DNA of 64,000 bases from VRUE01 sp963788975 (GTDB lineage: Bacteria > Actinomycetota > Thermoleophilia > Solirubrobacterales > 70-9), in assembly GCA_963788975.1 (NCBI GenBank), contig CAWBIJ010000002.1, forward strand, positions 272,917 through 336,916. The letters are read 5' to 3'. Every line of letters starts with the position of its first letter. Positions within the stretch are counted from its first letter, which is position 1. The position numbers were made by a program, and so were the translations under genes. Positions 58,701 to 64,000 of the stretch are shown here, piece by piece. The notes under the pieces were generated by a model. It was given only the letters and a program-made list of their open reading frames with translations. It had not been told where the DNA came from and did no database searches.

Positions 58701-59588
58701 GTCGACTTTGCCCAGATCGGTGTAGTCGACGATGGTTTGCAGGGTGCCGTCTTTGCTTGAGCGCGCCAGGTAGGTCTTTTCTTTGGTTTTCGAGATCTCC
58801 GCCCAGGAGTAGGAGAAGGAGAGGTCCCTAGACCAGCCGGTGACCTTGGCGGCGTCGCCGGCGCTGCCGTGGGGCAGGATGCCCTGCGTCGACCAGTCCC
58901 CCGCTCCGCGGGTGGCCTGGTAGTAGGGAAAGTTCTGGGCGCCTTCGCCGCCGGGGATGCCCGAGGAGGATTCGAAGACGATCGCGTCGCCTGAGACCGA
59001 AGCGCGGAGCGGCGGCTGTTCGCCCAAGAGGCTGGTGCCGTTCTTGTCGACCGGGCTTGACTGCTCATAGGCGCGGCAGTCGGGGAGGCGAAGGCCGGGG
59101 CCTTTGCCTGTGGGCCCGGCGCGCAGGGCGTCGTTGGGACAGGGGCCGAAGGGAGATGGGAGGAAGAGGGTGGTGAAGGTCTTGTCAGGGCCCGTGACCC
59201 CGGCTGGGGCGTCTGCGTTTTTGGCAACGACGCGAAAGAAGTAGGTGGTGGCGGGCGTAAGGCCTTCGATCACCTGCGTTTTTTCGACCGGGTCGGTGCC
59301 GGTTGGGATCGTTCCTTTCGGGGCCTGCGTGCAGGGGTTAGGGACTTCAGAGCAGGGGGCTGTGCCGTACTCGAAGAAGAAGCTGGTCGCTTTGCCTTCG
59401 GGGTCGATCACGGTGCGCAGGGTGGCCGCTTCGCTGGAGGCGGAGGAGGCGGAGGTCTGCAAGATCACGGGGGCTGCAGCGAGTGCGCTCGAAGCGAGGG
59501 CGAGGCTGAGGAAGCTTGCGACCACCGCGATGAGGCCGCGTGGCTTCCCTACGCTTACTAGCCCTCCCCTATTGATGCCCCTGCTCAT
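52788..59588 (-). CDS. giant secreted surface protein, apparent fusion of two exported proteins
   Basis: 2266 residues. Module 1 (1-1168): signal peptide ending SSALA, a fibronectin-III-like domain (about 40-125, ATTYFFRVVAKNADAPAG), a beta-propeller region, and about six YWTD-like repeats between residues 510 and 760 (FVYWTDTEAATIGRAEL, ATHIYWTN, ATHVYWAN, TTQIYWMS, ATHVFWAD, ATHVYWTA), ending in a Lys/Arg-rich stretch. Module 2 (1169-2266) begins MKSAKRITLLLLGLTLALL, a complete second signal peptide, with GGGAGG upstream of its ATG at 56084. It has four repeats of CPxAxxxG...TPLLxxPxxGxVYL type and another basic end. No stop separates them. Two products from two starts are likely. Start 59588 has GAAGGGAG upstream. 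Confidence 0.8.
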   Translation of the reverse strand: MSRGINRGGLVSVGKPRGLIAVVASFLSLALASSALAAAPVILQTSASSASSEAATLRTVIDPEGKATSFFFEYGTAPCSEVPNPCTQAPKGTIPTGTDPVEKTQVIEGLTPATTYFFRVVAKNADAPAGVTGPDKTFTTLFLPSPFGPCPNDALRAGPTGKGPGLRLPDCRAYEQSSPVDKNGTSLLGEQPPLRASVSGDAIVFESSSGIPGGEGAQNFPYYQATRGAGDWSTQGILPHGSAGDAAKVTGWSRDLSFSYSWAEISKTKEKTYLARSSKDGTLQTIVDYTDLGKVDKFTPGTFFFAGAASDGSTAYFEATGSNQTELSPEAAANRNNLYAWERDTEELALAGVLPDGSTPPGGSLAGPYDWVRGTDKAARASGGSQRAYYTQDNYAFSEDGERAFFTAGDTGQLYLRENATDPGASTQHVSKSQRTPPDPLGARPAAFQAATPDGSHAFFTSSEKLTDDATTGPEVTAIPAIARGEVDGSPIEIKCLPTSADWVDIEGEFVYWTDTEAATIGRAELGCDSESIEPAFISLPEIEIEKEPIKEPGVLTPVAPNPQDLAVNATHIYWTNATDGKKGTGTVGRVETDGDDLKAECVKGASNPIGIDVNATHVYWANSLAIAEFNNGAIGRATLDCTEADQEAIKPAGINQVPKGLVLGTTQIYWMSNLLNFTVVVRGNLDGSEQETLFIGETPARGLAVDATHVFWADPSDDSIGRAKLDFTEVDEKFIEGAGSPIGLAADATHVYWTANQEVPANPGNDLYRYDTTAETLIDLVGDGPAPNGAEVIAALGVSENATRAYFVANGDLDGIGPATKGDCKGPDLEGSGSCNLYLWEEGTPGYEFIAPLDASGGVAANDALNWAPTTSGATTTATHKTSRLSADGNVLLFRSTQQLTPFDNEGVPHFYRYDATTDELSCLTCNPSGAVSGDAPTLGSINAFLSSAGPPASVLARNLSADGDRFFFETTEALVAGDVNGIGGCPNFKAGSNLFPSCQDLYMWEAPGTGSCESETQNGGCLYLLSTGTDPKPSFFGDASLSGSDVFLVTAQPGLAFQDQDALFDVYDARLGGGLKAQNEPPPVFCEQESCKPAPPPPLATESPTTPRIVGPPDPVPNRKGCPKGKRKAKVKGKARCVRKGRRAAKGKGKQGRPQRAARDEREGRPMKSAKRITLLLLGLTLALLAPAKALAVPAPAWKLSAVSLPTNFAPATTGEGSNSGPIYFPVATNVGAAPTAGPITITITLPTEITPASAGLVSSEPGYPVKPCLLGAQTFTCEVEAPLNPGHWLGVQARVAVSPAATGVPVLKASVLGGGAGEVTTETPTPIDTEPAPFQILDFKAPLTMEDGSPATQAGSHPTRLTVDLGFPVEKVSNLVLTSTEHPRTITADLPRGLIANPLATAKRCTEAELTSESCPAASQVGVITVMTQLEGPVPVLNPLYNMVPPPGVPAMLAFDAIGVGLYTHLIGSVRSDGDYGLTGTVEDVLAVGRYPVLGTQTQIWGDPSSPIHDEIRKCPEKALGNCAVDLSEQTGLAFLTMPSECSGEPPLMEVRANSWETPEIEEEASYELSSLEGNPVTLSGCNQLDFEPTIKAQPTTNLTDSPSGLNFDLHQPQELSLEGLSSAALRDALVALPKGMSANPSQAGGLAACSPDQVGLSTEVEEFPIRFNKESVSCPDAAKLGKVTVSTPLLEDPVPGDGGLGAVYLAEPFENPFNSLIAIYIVIDDPNTDTVAKLAGEVQADPVSGQLTSYFEENPQLPLEDVEIEFFKGPRAPLRTPLSCAATDPAGPHTTFGEFLPWSFPEGPEALATDSFTLSAAPGGGPCAASPQAAPHNPALSAGSLIPQAGAYTSFVLRLSREDGSQEIGGVETTLPPGLAARLAGVPNCPEAAIAAAKAREVVEQGAAELASPSCPPATQLGVANVAAGAGPLPFEVQGRVYLAGPYKGAPLSAVIITPAVAGPFDLGAVVVRVAFYLDPKTAQVRAVSDPLPTIREGIPLDLRQATVIVNRAQFTLNPTNCDELSVGARVTSVFGQVASPTDRFQLGGCGALGFKPRLKLRMLGGTKRGAHPRFRAILRPRAGDANIARATISLPRSQFVDQAHIRTVCTRVQFAADQCPAGSIYGEVKATTPLLDEPLTGPVYLRSSDNELPDAVAVLRGPPSRPIEVEGVARIDSVSGRGVRINIDTVPDAPITEVVVNMQGGRKGLLINSRNLCARTYRANVAMDAHNGKFHDFRPALRNDCKGKKKKHNKGKGARHGRARS

Positions 59589-59672
59589 GCTCTCTCCCTT
59601 CGTTCTTTTCCACCTTGGCTTCCCCTGTGCCTCTTGTGCTGTTTCCCCGTGCTTGTCCCTTGTCCCCGCATT

Positions 59673-59703
59673 GACCCGGGACCGCTGAGCGCGGTCCCGG
59701 GTC
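59673..59703 (-). terminator. 13-bp hairpin, probable terminator
   Basis: GACCCGGGACCGC-TGAGC-GCGGTCCCGGGTC, perfect, 47 bases after the stop of the TTA-rich gene. A strong stem but no T-run, as is common in GC-rich actinobacteria. The remaining bases up to the giant gene start hold only its ribosome-binding site. Confidence 0.6.
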
Positions 59704-59749
59704 GCAGGTGTGCTTCTTGGTGCTACTTACGACTTACGGTGTCGAATTT

Positions 59750-60463
59750 CTAGTGGACCGCCCATAACTCATCTGTTACAAGCTGAACCAACGCATCTAC
59801 ATCCAGGTGTGCTTCGTTTGCGCCGTAGGTCAACGTCGAGCCGAATAACGTTAACATGTTTTTGGTAGAAATTAAGTGCGTTAATTCGTAATTTAAGTTA
59901 TCAATCGATGCTACAACTGACCCTTTGACGTTCGCAATTTCCGGCAGCGCGCATTCGGTATGGTTTAACACCTGCGCGAATGTTAATAAGTCAAGCGGTG
60001 TGAATAAGAGGTAGGGGGCACCTTTGAGTTGGTTGTGTTCACTCGTAGTTAATTTGACGTTACCTTCATGTAAGATAACTAAAACTTTTGTTTTGGCGAC
60101 AATGTTGGGGATTTCACATACCGCGCCGCTTAAGGCGCCACCGCTGACACCTTGTGCTAAGCATTTAGTGAATTCGATTGTGGCAGTGCCCGTGCCGGTG
60201 TCCGAAATCGACCCTGATGCAGAGGCCGCGTGACAGAAAATCTCCATGTTGAGATTTAAAATCAGGAGCTTGCTTGTTAAGGTGTTCTCTCCTGCTGCTG
60301 TGAAAGACGCGGTAAAAGGCGGCGTTAATAACGCTGTTTTTTCTTTGTTTAATACTAAGACTGTCCCGCTAGCCTGCGCACCGCTGGCAGCGAATGCCAT
60401 CAGACCAAGTACGGCAAGGAACGAGAGACCAAGGGCCTTGAGCCCTTGCTTCCGATAGTTCAT
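59750..60463 (-). CDS. secreted protein of unknown function with AT-rich, TTA-rich codon use
   Basis: 237 residues from ATG 60463 (GGGAGG six bases upstream). Signal peptide MNYRKQGLKALGLSFLAVLG...GAQA, then a beta-rich mature part with four to five Cys. No named family, though its general style matches the neighbouring exported proteins. Codon use is unlike everything else here: TTA, AAT, ACA, GTT and GTA are frequent, and the stretch 59820-59915 alone has five TTA leucines (for example AAC TTA AAT TAC GAA TTA). This suggests recent transfer or dependence on a rare tRNA-Leu. Confidence 0.75.
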   Translation of the reverse strand: MNYRKQGLKALGLSFLAVLGLMAFAASGAQASGTVLVLNKEKTALLTPPFTASFTAAGENTLTSKLLILNLNMEIFCHAASASGSISDTGTGTATIEFTKCLAQGVSGGALSGAVCEIPNIVAKTKVLVILHEGNVKLTTSEHNQLKGAPYLLFTPLDLLTFAQVLNHTECALPEIANVKGSVVASIDNLNYELTHLISTKNMLTLFGSTLTYGANEAHLDVDALVQLVTDELWAVH

Positions 60464-60622
60464 GAGTCCTCCCATTGATCGGTTTATGTACGCGTGGGGC
60501 ACAATCAGAGACCCCAGCGCACAGGCCAGCATGCCGTCCGCTATCTCGATCGTCAAGGATTTGGCCCAAATGTTTTTTAGTCTGCTGGAAATAAAGAGAT
60601 ACTGAACGGTGTGGTTACGTTA
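60464..60622 (-). promoter_or_regulatory. promoter region of the TTA-rich gene
   Basis: Non-coding and AT-richer than its surroundings. On the minus strand TTGACG (about 60557-60552) with CATGCT 17 bases on, and TACATAAAC nearer the start, are candidate promoter parts; neither is convincing. No riboswitch recognised. Confidence 0.3.
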
Positions 60623-60656
60623 AAGCCCCCGCAGGCCTCTCGGCCTCCGGGGGCTT
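60623..60656 (-). terminator. intrinsic terminator of the surface-protein operon
   Basis: Minus strand: AAGCCCCCGGAGGCC, GAGA loop, GGCCTGCGGGGGCTT, then TTAACG. A GC stem of about 15 bp with one mismatch region and a short T-run, 17 bases after the stop at 60674. It is the best classical terminator in the window. Confidence 0.75.
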
Positions 60657-60673
60657 GTGATGACAACTACCGC

Positions 60674-61549
60674 TTAGGGGTTTTCAGAGTCGATTTTGCG
60701 CAGCGCCAGGGTGGTGGCGTTGTGGATCGTGTTTTCGAGGATCGCGGTGTTTTCGGGGTCAGGCAGGCCCGATGCGGCGTTGATCACTGGGTCGATCAGG
60801 GCAGAGAGGAGAATCCCTCCGCAGCCTTTTGCTGCCGGAGCGGCCCAAGCGTCATCGAAGATGACGTTGTTGGACAGTTTGAGGATCCGGCCTTCCTCGA
60901 GGAATTCGACTTCGCCGGGTTTGCCTGTGGGGGCTTCGCTCGTCAGTTCCCACCAGACAGGCGCTTTTTCGGAGCCGATGTAGCAGTTGGAACCGAGGAG
61001 CGGGTTGTCAAGGCGGATCTTGACCGGCAGTTTCAGCCCCAGGCCGATCCCTTCGGCGATGTGGCTTTCAGAGATTTTGATCTCATTCGCCGGCCTTGCC
61101 AGTTCGAGGATCGCGTTGACGCCGGTGAGGCCGTTTTCGGCGGCCAGTTTGACCAGGGCGGCGATCAGCGGTGGCGAGTTTTCAGGCGGCACCAGGCCGA
61201 GCAGGCCGCCGGGGACCGGCTGCGGCACTTTCTCCAGCGTTTCGCCGTTGGTGGCGGCGAAGAACGGCTGGAATTCTTCTTCGTCGACCGGACCGAGGCC
61301 GCCCTGCAGGGTGACCGGGTTGACGATCGGCGATTTCTTCGAGCCGAGTACGACTTCGCCGCCTTCGGTGACCGCGTGGGTGCAGCGCCTCACTTCCAGG
61401 TTCTGGAAGGGGCAGAACTGGAAGCGTTCGAACTCGCCTACCAGTTTCGCCGAGGCACTACCAGCGAGAGCGAGCGTGGTGAGCAGCGCGGCTAGGAGCG
61501 CGGTGCCCATCACCCCCACCTTGATTCGTTGCTTTCGCATTGTCAGCAT
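60674..61549 (-). CDS. secreted protein, paralogue of the 63058-63954 gene
   Basis: 291 residues. Signal peptide ending GSASA, then KLVGEFERFQFCPFQNLEVRRCTHAVTEGGEVVLGSK. It shares with the other paralogue the order FFAATNG, VPGGLLGLVPPE, a KISESHIAEGIGLGLKLPVK block, NCYIGSEKAP, GKPGEVEFLEEGRILKLSNN, GCGGI and a C-terminus of RKIDSENP. Four conserved Cys could form two disulfides. Function unknown. ATG 61549 sits just after AAAGGAG; ATG 61540 is an alternative. Confidence 0.75.
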   Translation of the reverse strand: MLTMRKQRIKVGVMGTALLAALLTTLALAGSASAKLVGEFERFQFCPFQNLEVRRCTHAVTEGGEVVLGSKKSPIVNPVTLQGGLGPVDEEEFQPFFAATNGETLEKVPQPVPGGLLGLVPPENSPPLIAALVKLAAENGLTGVNAILELARPANEIKISESHIAEGIGLGLKLPVKIRLDNPLLGSNCYIGSEKAPVWWELTSEAPTGKPGEVEFLEEGRILKLSNNVIFDDAWAAPAAKGCGGILLSALIDPVINAASGLPDPENTAILENTIHNATTLALRKIDSENP

Positions 61550-61603
61550 TGCTCCTTTGTTTTGGTTGTAAGTGACTGGCTTGCTGCTGGTGTAAGTCTT
61601 TGC

Positions 61604-62437
61604 TTAGCCCCTCGCGTAGGCGACCGCCAGGATGCCCACGTTTCGCGAGAGGTCTTGGACCTGCTGGCGCAGGGCGCGCGGGTCAAAGCCAGGGCTGGCC
61701 CCTAGGCGCTCGGGTATGGCGTAGAGGGCGAAGAAGTAGGTTTCAGCTTGACCTGGGGGCGGGCAGACCGAGTAGCCGCGCTTGCCGAAGCTGTTTTGCC
61801 CGGTTACCGCGCCCTTGGGCAGGCGGGCTGCCTCGATGCCTTCGAGCGAGGGATCGATGCCTGCCAGTGCCCAGTCGAAGAAAAGTTTGCCCCCGACCGG
61901 CGCCAGCGCCATCGCAAAGAGGACGAGCTCCTCGGTTCCCTCAGGGAGGCCCTGCCAGCGCAGCGCCGGCCAGCTGTCCTTGCCCTCACAGGTATAGGCG
62001 GCGGGGAGCTCTGCGGGGCCGTTTGCGACCGGCAGGACGGCAGGACTCTCGAGCGCGATGCTGGCGAGCTTTGCTTTCTCTCTTTGCTCAGGGGTGATGC
62101 CCGGCTCGCGCGGGCCTTTGGGGGGTGCGATCGCGGTGGCCTGCTTGCCCCCTCCCCCGCCTTCTGTCGCGGCAGTGGCGCTCTGGCCCTGGGTCACAGC
62201 GCCACTACGATCGGATTTCGATCCGGCGGAGGAGTTACTCGGCGAGGACTGGGGGGCGGTTGCCGCAGCGCGCTCGGCGCCGGCCTGCGCGACCTCGCCG
62301 CTTGAATCGGAGCCCTCATCGCCCCCGCATCCGGCGAGGGCAAGTGCGAGGGCAACCGCGAGCGCCAGGATTCCCCTGGCGCTCGCGGCCTTCCTCAAGG
62401 GCGCTAGGAGACAGTCAGCGCCTTTTCCCTGTTCCAT
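61604..62437 (-). CDS. lipoprotein with PEBP (YbhB/Raf kinase inhibitor-like) domain
   Basis: 277 residues. LALALAGCGG is a lipobox, so the mature protein is anchored by Cys (about residue 37). A Ser/Ala/Gly-rich linker of about 70 residues leads to a PEBP domain: AAYTCEGKDSWPALRWQGLPEGTEELVLFAMAL, FFDWALAGIDPSLEGIEAARLPKGAVTGQNSFGKRGYSVCPPPGQAETYFFALYAI. These match the ligand-pocket motifs of bacterial YbhB-type proteins. ATG 62437 overlaps the previous gene by 34 bases; a TTG near 62398 would place a shorter n-region before the hydrophobic core. Confidence 0.82.
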   Translation of the reverse strand: MEQGKGADCLLAPLRKAASARGILALAVALALALAGCGGDEGSDSSGEVAQAGAERAAATAPQSSPSNSSAGSKSDRSGAVTQGQSATAATEGGGGGKQATAIAPPKGPREPGITPEQREKAKLASIALESPAVLPVANGPAELPAAYTCEGKDSWPALRWQGLPEGTEELVLFAMALAPVGGKLFFDWALAGIDPSLEGIEAARLPKGAVTGQNSFGKRGYSVCPPPGQAETYFFALYAIPERLGASPGFDPRALRQQVQDLSRNVGILAVAYARG

Positions 62438-63027
62438 TCGAATGCTTCAGTCGGGAAGACGCCCTGCCATTCGACCGAGGACCCCAGTGCCGACAGTTTG
62501 GTCGCTGTCGTTTTGAAGGTCGTCGCGTTGAAGGTGGCGCTTTCGGTTGTGTTGTTGATCTGGCCGCCGGCCGTTCCCGTGACTTTGGCCAGGACTTCGC
62601 TCAGCGCGCATTCTTCACCGCCATAGAGGATGCCGACCTTGACACCTTCGATGATGATGTAGGGGGTGGTGCTGATCGTGGTCAGTTTCGATTTCCACGG
62701 CAGCGTTTCTGCCGCGATCGATTCGACCGTGCATGCTTCTGAGTTGGTGCCGCAATCATAGAGGGGCAGTTCGTTGACTGACCCGATGCCGGTTCCGGCA
62801 CTGTTGGAGATACTTACCTTGTAGAGGAAATTCTCACAATCGGTGGTCAAGCCCGGCACGGTGAGGAAGCTGTCTTCCGCACCGCCCAGGATCGTTTCTG
62901 ATCCAGTTAGTTCTTTTCCTTCGAACTTCCAGACGGGGGCAGCGCCAGCGCTGCCCGCGAACACGGCGCAGATCACGAGCGCCGCGAGCGCACCCCGTCC
63001 GAAGATGGCTGTTGCCTTCATCTTCAT
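62404..63027 (-). CDS. secreted protein of unknown function
   Basis: 207 residues, signal peptide MKMKATAIFGRGALAALVIC...GAA, then VWKFEGKELTGSETILGGAEDSFLTVPG and a beta-rich body with about five Cys (TDCENFLYKVS, LYDCGTNSEACTVES, GGEECALSEV). No named family. It lies 30 bases after the upstream paralogue gene and overlaps the PEBP gene. The PVWKFEGK start after the signal is a pattern I also associate with other exported proteins of this lineage, but cannot confirm here. Confidence 0.72.
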   Translation of the reverse strand: MKMKATAIFGRGALAALVICAVFAGSAGAAPVWKFEGKELTGSETILGGAEDSFLTVPGLTTDCENFLYKVSISNSAGTGIGSVNELPLYDCGTNSEACTVESIAAETLPWKSKLTTISTTPYIIIEGVKVGILYGGEECALSEVLAKVTGTAGGQINNTTESATFNATTFKTTATKLSALGSSVEWQGVFPTEAFEWNREKALTVS

Positions 63028-63057
63028 CTCTCAATCATCTCCTTGATCGGGGTTCGC

Positions 63058-63954
63058 CTATGGGTTTTCAGAGTCGACTTTTTTCAGCGCGACAGCGGTG
63101 GCGACGCTGACCGTGTTTTTCAGGATCGCCGTGTTTTTGCCCGCTGCCGAGGGCAGGCCGACCTGCGAGTTGATGACCGGGTTGACGAGGAAAGAGAGGA
63201 TCCCCCCGCAGCCGCTCGCGCTCGGCGCCGACCAGGAATTGTCGACGAGTTCGCTGTTGCTGAGGACCAGGATCCGGCCGCCTTCGAGGAAGGAGACTTC
63301 GCCCGGTTTACCCGAGATCGATTTATTCGGTTCGGGCGGGCTGGTCACGCCCGAGGTCAGGTTCCAGGAGATCGGCGAGCTGCTCGAGCCGACGAAGCAG
63401 TTTTTGCCCAGGAACGGGTTTTCCAGGTGGACCTTGACCGGCAGTTTCAGCGCGATGCCTTCGCCTTCGGCGAGATGGCTTTCTGAGAGCCTGATGTCGG
63501 TTGCCGGTTTTGCCAGTTCGAGCGTCGAGGTGACGCCGGTGAGGCTGTTTTCGAAGAAGAATTTCGAAAGCAGTTTGACCAGCGTTGGCGATTTTTCGGG
63601 CGGCACGATGCCGAGCAGGCCGCCGGGGACGTTCTGGGCGGCTTTGGAGAGCGTGACGCCGTTGGTCGCGGCGAAGAATTTCGAGAATTCATCTTCGCCC
63701 GCTTTGCTGTAGCCGCCTTGGATGGTGACCGATTTTTCGATCGTCACCGTCTTGTTGCCGAGGACTACCGTGCCGCCGTTGTTGACCGAGTGCATGCAGC
63801 GGTTGACTTCGGCGTTGGTAAAGGGACAGAACTGGAATTTGGTGAATTCGCCTACCAGTTTCGCGGAAGCGCTGCCCGCGAGGGCGAGCGTGGCAAGCGC
63901 CGCGGCGAGCATCGCCGTGCACACCACCCCCGCTGTACTGCTTTGCTTTCTCAT
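63058..63954 (-). CDS. secreted protein, paralogue of the 60674-61549 gene
   Basis: 298 residues. Signal peptide ending AGSASA, then KLVGEFTKFQFCPFTNAEVNRCMHSVNNGGTVVLGNKTVTI. It shares FFAATNGVTLSKAAQNVPGGLLGIVPPEKSP, RLSESHLAEGEGIALKLPVKVHLENPFLGKNCFVGSSSSP, GKPGEVSFLEGGRILVLSNSELVDN, GCGGI and the C-terminus KKVDSENP with its paralogue. Lys is commoner here, Glu and Arg there. ATG 63954 directly follows AAGGAG. The last 46 bases of the window above it show no gene. Confidence 0.75.
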   Translation of the reverse strand: MRKQSSTAGVVCTAMLAAALATLALAGSASAKLVGEFTKFQFCPFTNAEVNRCMHSVNNGGTVVLGNKTVTIEKSVTIQGGYSKAGEDEFSKFFAATNGVTLSKAAQNVPGGLLGIVPPEKSPTLVKLLSKFFFENSLTGVTSTLELAKPATDIRLSESHLAEGEGIALKLPVKVHLENPFLGKNCFVGSSSSPISWNLTSGVTSPPEPNKSISGKPGEVSFLEGGRILVLSNSELVDNSWSAPSASGCGGILSFLVNPVINSQVGLPSAAGKNTAILKNTVSVATAVALKKVDSENP

Positions 63955-64000
63955 CTCCTTGCTCCAATCTTTGATGGGGCTGGTTCTCGATCGGACTGGG

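Overview
The window comes from a high-GC actinobacterium. The best fit is an uncultured member of the Thermoleophilia (Solirubrobacterales-like). This is an inference from three things: GC-rich coding with many tail-to-tail or overlapping genes, menaquinone synthesis, and a block of large secreted surface proteins of a style I associate with that lineage. The partial 16S rRNA at the left edge could settle it.

Layout. 1-943 is the 5' part of a 16S rRNA on the minus strand, behind a roughly 245-base leader with a boxA-like element. tyrS and a class A penicillin-binding protein diverge from about 2.39 kb. From 14.8 kb down to 4.6 kb runs one long minus-strand operon: XRE-cupin regulator, leuC, leuD, methyltransferase, leuB, ilvE, cimA, DegT aminotransferase, argH, alkyladenine glycosylase. 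leuA (15.8-17.4 kb) has its own leucine-rich leader peptide, and an AbiEi/DUF559 gene sits between it and the operon. Next come an MFS exporter, an RTX-repeat protein, a quinone oxidoreductase, serC-serA, a DUF4389 membrane protein, a cupin and ilvC. The menaquinone genes menE, menB, menA, menC, menD and menF fill 26-36.6 kb, with three tandem secreted beta-propeller paralogues inserted between menD and menF. ilvB-ilvN lead into menF; ilvN carries a one-base frame break. sqdB (UDP-sulfoquinovose synthase) diverges from two GT-C glycosyltransferases and a DUF2304-GT2 fusion. Then follow a zinc-ribbon protein, NDH-2 behind a 35-bp perfect palindrome, an SRA-PD-(D/E)XK nuclease, gatCAB, a GMC oxidoreductase and a proline-tailed membrane protein. 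The last 11 kb, all minus strand, encode exported proteins, including a 2266-residue reading frame that looks like two secreted proteins fused.

How the genes fit together. ilvBN, ilvC, ilvE, leuA and leuBCD cover most of valine and leucine synthesis. cimA with leuBCD would supply 2-ketobutyrate for isoleucine from pyruvate. ilvD is not here. The men genes make menaquinone, which NDH-2 would reduce; menH is not seen. serC-serA supply serine.

Expression signals. Many operon-leading genes have a TANNNT -10 box only 4-8 bases before the start codon and no Shine-Dalgarno sequence, which suggests leaderless mRNAs. In three gene pairs the TAG stop of the upstream gene is also the first half of the next gene's -10 box. 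Several intergenic regions hold large inverted repeats. One 51-bp palindrome occurs twice with a compensatory base change, and another spacer folds into a multi-branched structure of about 200 nt. No CRISPR array, transposase, integrase or tRNA was seen.
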